Below, piece after piece: positions 35,695-48,105 of a DNA stretch of 64,000 nt. The stretch spans positions 198,979,063-199,043,062 of the forward strand of contig NC_134397.1 of assembly GCF_050003625.1 (NCBI RefSeq). The letters are read 5' to 3'. Origin of the DNA: Haematobia irritans. Taxonomy: Eukaryota; Arthropoda; Insecta; Diptera; Muscidae. How positions within the stretch are numbered: the first letter of the stretch is position 1; each line of letters begins with the position of its first letter. The notes under the pieces are model-generated. The model was not told the DNA's origin. It made no database searches and worked only from the letters and a program-made list of their open reading frames with translations. The position numbers and the translations under genes are program-made.

Positions 35695-36862
35695 CACTGT
35701 TAGAAAAATATGTTTTTCATATATTCCGATATAAACAAAATGTGTTTCGGGCACAATTTTTAAACACAATATATTTAAGTGCCAACATGTAATGTTCTCA
35801 AACTAACACTAAATGTTTGGGACACATATGTTAATATGTTAAAATATATTATATTTGGGACATGAATGTTTCATAAAAATAATATGTGTGAATTTAATCA
35901 TATATAAATTTACAAATTTCGAGTAAACATATATAGTTTTACAATTTCTGTGAAACGGTTGTATGTTGCTTCGGAAAACTGCTTTATGATAAGGCCAAAA
36001 ATTTGATATGCTTAAGTCGAAATATTATTTAATTTGAATATTAGAATGAGTATTCGGAGTAAAGAGAATAGACATTCGGAACCAAGAGAATAGAGATTTG
36101 AAAAAAACAGCATGTGTTTTCGCCTTGATAGGAGAATTTTATGTATGTGCGGACAAGTGTTTTGTTTATCATTTTGGCATTATGGACACACATTTTTTAA
36201 CGGCCTTAAAAATGAAATTAAGTACAAAACACGATAAGTTTTAAAGGCATTTAAAATGGTGTTAAAGGCTAGTAAAAAACGGTTAATGCCTAAATAAATG
36301 TATGTGTACATTATAAAATTATTTATGTATGTTTACACTCTTCTTTTGTTAGAGTTTTCGATTTTCTTCCAAAATTTCAAACTTTTATACCAAAAACTGT
36401 TTTTGTTATAAAATTGTTATTTTTGCAATAAAAAAAAATAATATTTTATCCAAAAGCCATTTCGTTTATATCAAGCACTGTTTCTGACTGTAAATCTTTA
36501 TTAACCCACATTTCGAAGTTTCATTATAAAAATTTAATATAGTATAAATGTCTAAATTAAAAAAAAAAAAATGGTTCGGTCAGAGCAGGGATTGAACCCA
36601 CGACCCTTTGCATGCAAGGCAGACATGCTAACCAAGAACTAAAAATTTCGTGGAAGTGAAAATTATGTTAGGGAATGAGCACAATCTTTTTTGGGGAAAA
36701 TTCTTCCAAGCTATAATATTTTTGGGCTCAAAATGCTTCCAAACATATAATATGTTCATATAAAACAAACATATTAATGTTTTGGCAGTATCCAATAATA
36801 TATGTGCTTCCTGCAAAATATGTTTGGAACATATGTTAGAGAAGCGATTTTTTTTGAGGGTG
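35695..36862. mobile_element. K-type MITE, copy 2
   Basis: Ends CACTGTTAGAAAAATATG and TTTTTTTGAGGGTG, with TA flanks at 35693-35694 and 36863-36864. The interior shares 'aatttttaaacacaatat' and 'aactaaaaa.ttcgtggaagtga' with copy 1. It also carries a reversed SINE head. Confidence 0.8.
36573..36636 (-). mobile_element. SINE tRNA-like head fragment inside K
   Basis: Read on the minus strand it contains 'ggttagcatgtctgccttgcatgcaaagggtcgtgggttcaatccctgc': the anticodon-arm-like and box B part of the SINE head, without body or tail. Confidence 0.75.
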
Positions 36863-36925
36863 TATGAAACAGGAGGCTTAACATTTGAAGATTGGGCTCC
36901 AGGTATGAAGACATATTTTGGTGGA

Positions 36926-37078
36926 CATTGCAGTGAAATCACTTAGAGAAATGTCACCAGCATTACTGAAGTGGGATAATCCACCGTTGACAAACTTCTT
37001 GATGTTTGCTCGAAACTGGGTTTGCACCCACGACCCTGTGTATGCAAAGCATGATAACCATTGTACGACGGTGGCTCC
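36926..37078 (-). mobile_element. SINE head and partial body
   Basis: Matches the reversed SINE from 'cattgcagtgaaatcacttagagaa' to the head end 'cgacggtggctcc'. The tail half is missing. Confidence 0.8.
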
Positions 37079-38389
37079 GGTGGCTCAGATACCATAGTAT
37101 CACAATTTCATAATGTGAAAACGTTTCCATTAATTTTGCAATCATTGGGGACGATGTTATGTTTGAAACTTTAACAATTTCAAGCCTTTTAAATAGGCGT
37201 CAACTATTCATCTTCAAATTTTAATTAAACATAAAATTATATAGAATAAAGATTTTATGCATTTTTTCTGAACGTTTTGTTGTTTTTTTTAATGTTTCCA
37301 ATATCTCTTAAAAAAACGCCCTTTATGTGCATGTAGAATAAATGTTATGTTCGATGTAATTAAAACCTCGTTTATAGCCCACAAAATATTAAATTTAATT
37401 ACTTTTATCGGCAACCACAAGGACCTGAGTATGATATTGAAATGTATATTTAATTTTTTATTTAACATATTTTTGTTTTTCTTCATATGTCTGCATTTAC
37501 CATAATTCGTAGAGCTTAAGTATTTACACAATTATGCGGTTACATAAATAAATGAAAATATAAAACTAAGTCGGTAGACGCATACATGCACATACACACA
37601 TACCTACATACTCATACGCATTACATGCTAACCTAATTGTAAAAAAGAAATATATTTATTGAATTAATATAAGTTTATTTGTCTAGCATTCGTTCGTTGA
37701 TGCTGAACTGCTTTCGCTTTAATTATCAATTACATGATGATGGCAATGATCATGATGATGATGATAAGACAGTTTTTTTTCGAACAACTCTACAGCTTCA
37801 CTTAAATTAAAATTAAATGTATATCAGTTTTATTACTCGACAACATGTTAAACGGCATAAAACTCTCATTTGACCAAACGACCGGTTGACTTACCTCACA
37901 TCATCCGCAGTAAATGGTCAATGTGAAAAAGTCACAAAGTTTAATTTTGCGTAATTCGTTTAAATGTAAGTGAATTTGATTTTCATATTGCGAATATTTC
38001 GTAATCGCATAGTATGGCATGTAAAGCAGTTTATGACATTTTAAACTCTGAACTACGCAAACTGTTCCGAGTTGTGTGGCATGTGTTAAAACTTTTAATG
38101 ACAATGCTGGATATTTATGCATCGTTATTGAGATACAGAGTGTGAAAGAGAAAAAGAAAAAAATATATTTCAATTAAATGACAATTATTATTAAATAATA
38201 AATTATTTGTAGAATTGTAGATCTTACATAAGTACGAGTATGAGACCATAATATGGAACTTGATAATATATGTATACAGAAAAAAGAGTAAACTTTTTTT
38301 ATGGGAAAAGTTCGTGCGGAAATTGTGGATATTTTTTTTATACCATAAAGCCACCGCATGCATGCCAGTCTTACATACATAGGGTCATG
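37079..38389. other. AT-rich unique DNA
   Basis: No gene recognised. A short ATG/GAT-rich tract lies near 37733-37768. Open frames of 60-94 codons lack motifs. Confidence 0.5.
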
Positions 38390-38653
38390 TGTCCAGCGGT
38401 GGACTATCCCCTCTCAGTATTGCTGATGACATTTCTGAGTGTTTCACGATGTTTTAAGTTGTTTCACTGCAATGTGGAACCCCGTTCGGACTCAGCTCTA
38501 AAAAGGACGTCCCTTGTCATTGAGTTGAACATAGAATTGGGCAGCACTCATTGATAAGAGAGAATTTCACCACTGTGGTATCACAATGTGCTGAAAAGTC
38601 TAAGTGAGTCAAGAATAACGAGCTGCCACTAGACCTAACCTAACCTAACCATA
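38390..38653 (+). mobile_element. 5'-truncated SINE copy
   Basis: Body and CCTAAC tail of the SINE. The B-family element begins directly at its tail. Confidence 0.82.
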
Positions 38654-40383
38654 ACAAGTAAGGAAAGTCTAAAGTCGGGCGGGGCCGACTATATTATACC
38701 CTGCACCACTTTGTAGATCCAAATTTTCGATACCATATCACATCCGTCAAATGTGTTGGGGGCTATATATAAAGGTTTGTCCCAAATACATACATTTAAA
38801 TATCACTCGATCTGGACAGAATTTGATAGGCTTCTACAAAATCTACAGACTCAAAATTTAAGTCGGCTAATGCACTAGGGTGGAACACAATGTTAGTAAA
38901 AAAAAAAATATGGGAAACATTTAAATATGAAGCAATTTTAAGGAAACTTCGCAAAAGTTTATTTATGATTTATCGCTCGATATACATGTATTAGAAGTTT
39001 AGGAAAATTAGAGTCATTTTTACAACTTTTCGACTAAACAGTGGCGATTTTACAAGGAAAATGTTGGTATTTTGACCATTTTTGTCGAAATCAGAAAAAC
39101 ATATATATGGGAGCTATATCTAAATCTGAACCGATTTCAACCAAATTTGTCACGCATAGCTACAATGCTAATTCTACTCTCTGTGCAAAATTTAAACTAA
39201 ATCGGAGTTAAAAGTTTGCCTCTGTGGTCATATGAGTGTAAATCGGGCGAAAGCTATATATGGGAGATATATCTACATCTGAACCGATTTCAACAAAATT
39301 TGGCACGCATAGCCACAATGCTAATTCTACTCCCTGTGCAAAATTCCAACTAAATCGGAGCAAAAAAATGGCCTCTGTGGTCATATGAGTGTAAATCGGG
39401 CGAAAGCTATATATGGGAGATATATCTAAATCTGAAGCGATTTCAACCAAATTTGGCACGCATAGCTACAATGCTAATTCTACTCTCAGTGCAAAATTTC
39501 AACTAAATCGGAGCTAAAGATTGGCCTCTGTGGTCATATGAGTGTAAATCGGGCGAACGATATATATGGGAGCTATATCTAAATCTGAACCGATTTCAAT
39601 AAAATTTTGCACACTTGACTACACTGCTAGTTCTACTCCCTGTGCAAAATTTCAACCTAATTGGGGTAAAACTCTGGCTTCTGGGACCGTATTACTGCAT
39701 ATCGGGCGAAAGATATATACGGGAGCTATATCTAAATCTGAACCGATTTCAATGAAATTTGGCACACTGGACTATAGTACTAATTGTTCTTCTTGTGCAA
39801 AACTTTAAGCCAATTAGGGTAAAACTCTGGCTTCTGGGGCCATATAAGTCCATATCGGGCGAAATATATATATGGGAGCTATATCTAAATCTGAACCGAT
39901 TTCTTCCAAAATCAATAGGGATCTATTCTGAGCCAAAACACATACTTGTGCCAAATTTGAATTAGATTGGACTAAAACTGCGACCTAGACTTTGATTACA
40001 AAATGTGTTCACGGACAGACGGACATGGCTATATCGACTCAGGAGCCCACCCTGACCATTTTTGCCAAAGACACCATGTGTCTATCTCATCTCCTTCTGG
40101 GTGTTGCAAACATATGCACTAACTTATAATACCCTGTTCCACAGTGTGGAGCAGGGTATAAAAATATGGGAAACATTTAAATCTGAAGCAATTTTAGGGA
40201 AACTTCGCAAAAGTTTATTTATGATTTATCGCTCGATATATATGTATTAGAAGTTTAGGACTCAGGGACCCACCCTGAGCATTATTGCCAAAGACACTAT
40301 GTGTCTATCTAGTATCCTTCTGGGTGTTACAAACATATGCACTAACTTATAATACCCTGTTCCACAGTGTGGCGCAGGGTATA
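38654..40383 (+). mobile_element. B-family repeat, copy 2, with tandem deleted copy
   Basis: Starts ACAAGTAAGG with the GTCGGGCGGGGCCGAC hairpin. Core units of exactly 153 bp start at 39111, 39264, 39417 and onward. One end (' ataccctgttccacagtgtggagcagggtata') occurs at about 40159. It is followed by an internal B segment (from 'atatgggaaacatttaaatctg') that jumps after 'agaagttagga'-type sequence to a second, complete end at 40383. So 40160-40383 is a deleted tandem second copy. Confidence 0.88.
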
Positions 40384-40472
40384 ATTAGAAATTTTGATTT
40401 TATTCGATCTCAAGCTTGAATAATTATTTTCTATTTAATTAAAATAAATAATTTAAACTTTAGTGTCATCAT

Positions 40473-43400
40473 CTCGGTTGCCACTCGAGCCACAAATAAT
40501 CTGCAAAAATTGCAAGAAAATTTTACCAAAAGAAAAACAAAATATTTTCTATAAAAATTTTTGTCAAAAATTTTATTTCCATAGAATTCTGCCAAAATTT
40601 TATTTCTATGGAAATTTTGTTAAAACTTTACTTCTATAGAAAAATTTTATTTCTATAGAAATCTTGTCAAAATTTTATTTCTATAAAAAATTTTAGTTTT
40701 ATTGAAAATTTTCTAAGAAAATTTTGTCAAAAGTTTTTTTTAGAAAAGAAAAAATTGTCAAAATTTTATTTCTATAGAAAATTACATCAAAATTTTATTT
40801 CTATAGAAAATTTCATCAAAATTTTATTTTTATAGAAAATTTTGACAAAATTTCATTTCTATTACAAAATTTGGCAAAATTTAATTTTTGTATACCCTGC
40901 GCCACACTGTGGAACAGGGTATTATAAGTTAGTGCATATGTTTGTAACACCCCGAAGGAGACGAGATAGACACATGGTGTCTTTGGCAATAATGCTCAGC
41001 GTGGGTTCCTGAGTCGATATAACCATGTCCGTCTGTCCGTCCGTCCGTCTGTGAACACATTTTTGTGATCAAAGTCTAGGTCGAAATTTAAGACCAATCG
41101 CCTTTAAATTTGGCACATGTTTCTAATTTGGGTCAGAATAGAACCCTATTGATTTTGGAAGAAATCGGTTCAGATTTAGATACAGCTCCCATGTATATCT
41201 TTCGCCCGATATGCACTAATATGGACCCAGCAGTCAGAGTTTTATACCGATTTGCTTGAAATTTTGTACAAACATAACACTTAGTATAGTTAAGTGTGCA
41301 AAATTTGATTGAAATCGGTTCAGATTTAGATATAGCTCCCATATATATCTTTCGCCCGATATGGACTAACAAACTAAAAGCCAGAGTTTTGGCCCAATTT
41401 GGTTGAAGTTTTGCACAGGGAGTAGATTTAGCATTGTAGCTATACGTGCCAAATTTGGTTGAAATCGATTCAGATTTAGATATAGCTCCCATATATATCT
41501 TTCGCCCGATATGGACTTATATGGCCCCAGAAGCCAGAGATTTGGCCCAATTTGGTTTAAATTTGCACTAGGAGTACAATTAGTAATATAGTCAGGTGTG
41601 CCAAATTTGATTGAAATCGGTTCACATTTAGATATAGCTCCCATATATATGTTTTTCTGATTTCGACAAAAATGGTCAAAATACCAACATTTTCCTTGTT
41701 AAATCGCCACTGCTTAGTCGAAAAGTTGTAAAAATGACTTTAGTTTTCCTAAACTTCTAATTCATATATATTGAGCGATAGATCATAAATAAACTTTTGC
41801 GAAGTTTCCTTAAAATTGCTTCAGATTTAAATGTTTCCCATATTTTTTTTACTAAAATTGTGTTCCACCCTAGTGCATTAGCCAACTTAAATTTTGAGTC
41901 TATAGATTTTGTAAAAGTCTATCAAATTCTGTCCAAATCGATTGATATTTAAATGTATGTATTTGGGACAAACCTTTATAGATAGCACCCAACACATTTG
42001 ACGGATGTGATATGGTATCGAAAATTTAGATCTACAAAGTGGTGCAGGGTATAATACAGTCGGCCCCGCCCGACTTTAGACTTTCCTTACTTGTTTTTGT
42101 TAAAATTTTATTTCCATAGAAATTCTGTCAAAATTTTACTTCTATAGAAAATTTTAGAAAAATTTTATTTCTTTAGAAATCTTGTCAAAATTTTATTTCT
42201 ACAGAAATTTTTAGTTTTATTGAAAATTTTGTCAATATTTTATTTCTATAGACAATTTTGTCAAAATTCTATTTCTAATGAAAATTTTGTCAACATTTTA
42301 TTTCTATAAAACAAAATTTGTCAATGTTGTATTTCTATAGAAAAATTTGACAAAATTTTATTTCTATAACAAAATTTGCCAAAATTTTATTTCTATAAAA
42401 AAATTTTGTCAAAATTTTAATTCTATGGAAAATTCTTTCTAAATTTTAATTCTATTACAAAGGTTTGCAAAATTGTATTTCTATAGAAAATTTGGCAATA
42501 TTTTATTTCTATAAAAATTTGGCAAAATTTTATTTTTATATCAAAATTTGGCAAAAGTTTATTTCTATAGCAAAATTTGGAAAAATTTTATTACTATAGA
42601 AAAATTTTGTCACAATTTTATTTCTATAGACAATTTTGTCACTATTTTGATTCGATAGAAAATTTTGTCAACATTTTATTTCTATAGAAACATTTTCAAC
42701 ATTTTATTTCTATAAAAAATTTTAGTTTTATTGAAAATTTTGTCAATATTTTATTTCTATAGAAAATTTTGTCAAATTTTATTTCTATTTAAAATTTTGT
42801 CAAAATTTTATTTCTATATAAAATTTTGTCAAAATTTTATTTCTATAGCAAAATTTGGGAAAATTTTATTTCTATTACAAAATTTGGCAAAATTTTATTT
42901 CTTCCTGTCAAAAGTTTTTTTTTTCTATAACAATATAGAAAAGAACAATTTGTCAAAATTTTATTTCTATAGAAAATTTCGTCAAAATTTCATTTTTATA
43001 GAAAATTTTGTCAAAATTTTATTTCTGTAGCAACTTCTGTCTAAATTTTAATTCTATTACAAAATTTGACAAAATTTTATTTTTTTTTGTTAAAATTTTA
43101 TTTCTGTATAAATTCTGTCAAAATTTTATTTCTATTTGAAATTTTGTCAAAATTTTACTTCTATAGAAAATTTTAGAAAAAATTTATTTCTATAGAAATC
43201 TTGTCAAATTTTTATTTCTACAGAAAATTTTAGTTTTATTGAAAAGTTTGTCAAAATTCTATTTCTAATAAAAATGTTGTCAACATTTTATTTCTATAAA
43301 AAATTTTTGTCAAAATTGTATTTCTATAGAAAAATCTGTCAAAATTGTATTTCTATAGAAAATTTTTTGTCAAAATTTTATTTTCATAGAAAATTTTGTC

Positions 43401-44357
43401 AAAATTTTATTTTTATAGAAAATTTTGTCAAAATATTAGTTCTATAGAAATTTTTGCTAAAATTTTATTTCTATAAAAATTTCATCAAAACTTTATTTTT
43501 ATAGAAAATTTTGTCAAAATTTTAGTTCAATAGAAAATTCTGTCAAAATTCTATTTCTGATGAAAAATTTGTCAAAATATTATTTCTATAGAAAATGTGG
43601 CAAAATTTTATTTCTATAGAAAATTTGGCAAAATTTTATTTCTGTATCAAAATTTGGCAACATTTTATTTCTAAAGCAAACTTTTATTACTATAGAAAAA
43701 TTTTGCAACATATTTATTTCTATATGCAATTTTGTCAATATTTCTATAGAAAATTTTATCAAAATTACTATAGAAAAATTGTCAACATTTTATTTCTAAA
43801 TACAAAATTGTTGTAATAATTTTAATTATATTACAAAATTTGGCAAAATTTTATTTCAATAGAAAATTTTGTCAAAATTTTATTTCTATAGAAAAATTTT
43901 CAACATTTTATTTCTAAAGACAAATTTTATTTCTATAGAAAATTTTGTCAAAATTTTATTTCTATAGAAAAATTTTCAACATTTTATTTCTAAAGACAAA
44001 TTTTATTTCTATAGAAATTTTTGCCAAAATTTTATTTCTATAGAAAATTTTGTCAAAATTTTATATTTATAGCGAAATTTGCCAAAATTTTATTTCTATA
44101 GAAAATGCTTTTCAAAATTTTATTTCTGTTACAAAATTTGGCAACATGTTATTTCTATAGAAAATTTTGTCAAAAGTTTTTTTCTATTACAAAATTTTAT
44201 TTCTCTAGCAAAAATTTATTCCTGTTGGAAAATTTTATTTCTATAAAATATTTTGCAAAATCTGCTAATACGTCAAGAATTCTACCAATTTACCAATCAG
44301 TAAAAAATCTACCATTTGTAGTAGACAAATGGCTACCAACCAATTGTGGCAACTGTT
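40473..44357. mobile_element. N element: hAT-like MITE expanded by minisatellite, carrying a B insert
   Basis: Left end CTCGGTTGCCACTCGAGCC and right end GTGGCAACTGTT are imperfect inverted repeats sharing GTTGCCAC. GTCATCAT lies on both sides (40465-40472 and 44358-44365), an 8-bp duplication. The interior is the 29-bp minisatellite (minus orientation relative to the 14034 array), expanded to about 2.5 kb. It is interrupted by a B element (40891-42093). The trailer 'gtcaagaattctaccaattt' matches the short N copy at 56065-56590. No transposase. Confidence 0.78.
40891..42093 (-). mobile_element. B-family repeat, copy 3, inside N
   Basis: Both termini are present, in the reverse orientation: 'tataccctgcgccacactgtggaacagggta' on the left, and 'cggccccgcccgac' with 'ctttccttacttg' on the right. 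TTTTTG occurs at both junctions (before 40891 and after 42093), a candidate 6-bp target duplication. Core units are 153 bp. Confidence 0.9.
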
Positions 44358-44458
44358 GTCATCATTGAAAAACTTGAACAAATCGCTATTCAAATTAGCA
44401 CATTTTTTGATACCAATTTAAATCCAATATATAAAGGATTATATTGCCAACATTGTGG

Positions 44459-44797
44459 GAGCCACCGTGGTGCAATGGTTAGCCTTGCATACACAAAGTC
44501 GTGGGTTCGATTCCTGCTTCGACCGAACACCAAACAGTTTTTCAGCGGTGTATTATCCCACCTCAGTAACGCCGGTGACATTTCTGAGAGTTTCAAAGCT
44601 TCTCTAAGTGGTTTCACTACAATGTGGAACGCCGTTCGGACTCGGCTATAAAAAGGAGGTCCCTTGTCATTGAGCTTAACATGGAATCGGGCAGCACTCA
44701 GTGATAATGGAGAAGTTCACCAATGTGGTATCACAATGGACTGAATAGTGTAAGTGAGCCTGATACATCGGGCTGCCACCAAACCTAACCTAACCTA
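44459..44797 (+). mobile_element. SINE copy with short deletion in the head
   Basis: Complete from the 'ggagccaccgtggtgcaatgg' box A to the CCTAA-type tail. Relative to the 4395 copy, about 8-10 bases are missing between the two promoter boxes. Box B GTTCGATTC is intact. No clear target duplication; a K-type MITE abuts the tail. Confidence 0.88.
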
Positions 44798-44799
44798 TA

Positions 44800-44972
44800 C
44801 CCTCAAAAAAATCGCTTCTGTAACATATACTCCAAACACATTTTGCTTCAAGCATATATATTTTCAGAATTGGTCCAAACAAAATATTGTTTGTATTGTT
44901 CAAACATATTATGTTTCACCTTAGGGCATACACTGGTAGTAAAAAATTTTAATGAAATTTTCTTTGAGGGTG
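44800..44972. mobile_element. Short K-type MITE
   Basis: 'accctcaaaaaaatcgcttctgtaacatatactcc' and 'ttctttgagggtg' form inverted ends like those of the K copies. TA follows at 44973-44974. Confidence 0.75.
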
Positions 44973-45034
44973 TAGATCTAAAGTGTAACTCATTTGCACT
45001 GTAGGTAGTCTACAGTGCAAATGGTTGCACATGC

Positions 45035-45480
45035 ACCGAAAAAATATTGTCGTTAGGCCAAGGATTGCCTGAATAAAAAAAAACTGAAAAAAAAACGAAT
45101 AAATTAACCCTCTAATGCCCCATTTTTATGCCAGCGGCAGCAAGAAAATGAAACAAGAAAAATCTATACTGTAAAATCCATTATATTCTGCAATGTCTCT
45201 TTTAGAGTTTTAACTAAGTTTTATTTGTATTTTACCCATTTTTGTTGTATATTGGTGTGTTTTTCTAAAAGCTTCCCGTTTAAACGATGCCCGCCTAAAG
45301 GGCATTAGAAGGTTAAAATTTATTTCCTAGAATAAAGTACGGAAAACTCAATTTTAAAAGAAATTTGTGTCATAAAGGTATCCTTACTTGAATTTCGAAG
45401 ATGCTTTTATTATTCGGCCGAAAAGAAAACGTGGTTTTAAAAATACAAAAGAAAGTGTGTGATGCGTTTATTGTGGTTGT
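45035..45480. mobile_element. J-type MITE relative
   Basis: 'gcaccgaaaaaatattgtcgttaggcca' and 'aattttaaaagaaatttgtgtcataaaggtatcc' match J at 30196-30867. The right end is not clear. Confidence 0.6.
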
Positions 45481-45501
45481 GGAATAAGAGTTTCAATTAA
45501 A

Positions 45502-46969
45502 ACAAGTATATACGGCCGTAAGTTCGGCCAGGCCGAAGCTTATGTACCCTCCACCATGGATTGCGTAGAAACTTCGAATTACTTGGGTAAATACGTATAT
45601 AAATAATTAAGTTTGACAAAATTTTCTATAGAACATTTGACAACATTTTCTATAGAAGTAAAATTTGGACAACATTTTCTATAGAAATAAAATTTTGCTA
45701 GATTATTTTTGACTCGAATAGCAACCATGATTATAAAGCGACATGGACCAATTTTTGTGTGATTGGGGATCGGCTATATATAACTATAGAGCGATATGGA
45801 CCAATTTTGGCATGGTTATTAGCGGCCATATACTAACACCACGTTGCAAATTTGAACCGGATCGGATGAATTTTGCTCCTCCAAGAGGCTACGGAGTTCA
45901 AATCTGGGGATCGGTTTATATGGGGGCTATATATAATTATGGACCGATATGAACCAATTTTTGCATGGTTGTTAGAGACCATATACTTATACCATGTACC
46001 AAATTTCAGCCGTATCGGATGAAATTTGCTTCTCTTTGAGGCTCAACAAGCCAAATCGGGGGATCGGTTTATATGGGGGCTATATATAATTATGGACCAA
46101 TATGGACCAATTTTTACATGGTTGTTAGAGACCATATACTAACACCACGTACCAAATGTCAACCCGGATCGGATGAATTTTGCTCCTCTAAAAGGCTCCG
46201 GAGTTTAAATCTGGGGATCGGTTTATATGTGGGCTATATATAATTATGGACCGATATGGACCAATTTTTGCATGGTTGTTAGAGACCATATACTTATACC
46301 ATGTACCAAATTTCAGCCGTATCGGATGAAATTTGCTTCTCTTTGAGGCTTCGCAAGCCAAATCTGGGGATCGGTTTATATGGGGGCTATATATAATTAT
46401 GGACCGATGTGAACCAATTTTTGCAAGGATATTAAGGACCCTATACCAGTACTATGTGCCAAATTTCAGCCGGATCGGATGAAATTTGATTCTCTTTGAG
46501 GCTCAACAAGCCAAATCTGGGGATCGGTTTATATGGGGGCTATATATAATTATGGACCGATATGGACCAATTTTTGCATGAGTGTTAGAGACCATATACC
46601 AACACCATGTTCCAAATTTCAGCCGGATCGGATGAAATATGCTTCTCTTTTAGGCTCTGCAAGTCAAATTTGGGGGTCCGTTTATATGGGGGCTATACGA
46701 AAAAGTGGACCGATATGGCCCATTTGCAATTCCATCCGACCTACATCAATAACAACTACTTGTGCCAAGTTTCAAGTCGATAGCTTGTTTCGTTCGGAAG
46801 TTAGCGTGATTTTAACAGACGGACGGACGGACGGACATGCTCAGATCGACTCAGAATATCACCACGACCCAAAATATATATACTTTATGGGGTCTTAGAG
46901 CAATATTTCGATGTGTTACAAACGGAATGACAAAGTTAATATACCCCCCATCCTATGGTGGAGGGTATA
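45502..46969 (+). mobile_element. A-family repeat, complete copy
   Basis: Starts ACAAGTATATACGGCCGTAA, followed by the palindromic 'gttcggccaggccgaa' hairpin. A short minisatellite block (45605-45715) ends in 'cgaatagcaaccatg'. Six or seven 153-bp units follow, then 'gacggacggacggacatgctcag' and the end 'ccatcctatggtggagggtata'. Confidence 0.9.
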
Positions 46970-47659
46970 CAAATACAAAAACGAAATGCACTTTTTTAAT
47001 GAATTTTCATTTGTTTACAAACCACTTTTTTATGGATTTTATGTTATATCAGTGTTGCACATGTTTTTTCGTTTTTCGAGATCTTTGAAGGGGGGTTTGG
47101 TAACATTGTGGTAACACCATAAAATATTGTACCATTTGTAGACAACACTTTTTTCCCAAACGACATCGCCATTGGGCCCATTTTTGTTCTTCGAATTAAT
47201 AAAATAAATATTTTCACACAAAAATTTGGTCATTTGATTTAGTAATACTTTGCGTCAGCTACCCTGTCATTATATATTTTTCATTTCATTTCTGAACTCA
47301 TAATAAATATTTGTAATCACGTTCATACCCATGTACAATACATATACATGCATTAGATCAAAAGCCAAAGTTTTTCCATTGTAATTATTTACCTAAAATA
47401 TGACAAATTTTTTCATTTGGCTAGCAAGAAGGGAAAGTTATTTTTTTCGGTTCTCATCATGGAATGTTAAAGAAAATAATTATTACTGTAGTTTGTTTTT
47501 TTTCGGGAACCACCACGAGTTCACATATCATTTCCACATGTGGGTTGTCATGAAAGTGATGTGGGTTAATTAAATGCTCAGTGGATAGATATCTAACGAA
47601 CAATCAAAGAAGTCCCAAGAAATTAGTCTAAAGTAATTATTTATTTTATGTATAATATA
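46970..47659. other. AT-rich unique DNA
   Basis: No gene or element recognised. Confidence 0.5.
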
Positions 47660-48105
47660 TCCAGTAAAAAAAGCGTCGTCAAAAAGGAAGTGAAAATGTT
47701 CTTTTTCGATCCGGAAGTGGTGAAAAATTGGCGCAGAAGCGATGAATTTAACATGGTCTTGTCATAGGAAGGATGTCCAACAGCCGTTGTACTGAATTTC
47801 AATCACTTTTTAGGGTGTGATCTGAATTCAGTGTTTTAGATGTGAATTAAAAAAATTGTGTGATGTTTTCCTAAATAAATAATTTTTAAAATTGTTTTTT
47901 AAGATTTTCAATGCTCTCTAACGCTTGTCTGAAACGTTTGACTTCAAATATTTTCAGAAATTCGCAATTTTTCTAGAATGGATTTAGCATTTTTATCGAT
48001 AAAATATTAATAATTTTTTCCATTTTATTAATTCTTACTCTGTTTTTAATTTATTTGACACAAAACAAGTATATATGGCCGTAAGTTCGACCTGGCCGAA
48101 TCTTA

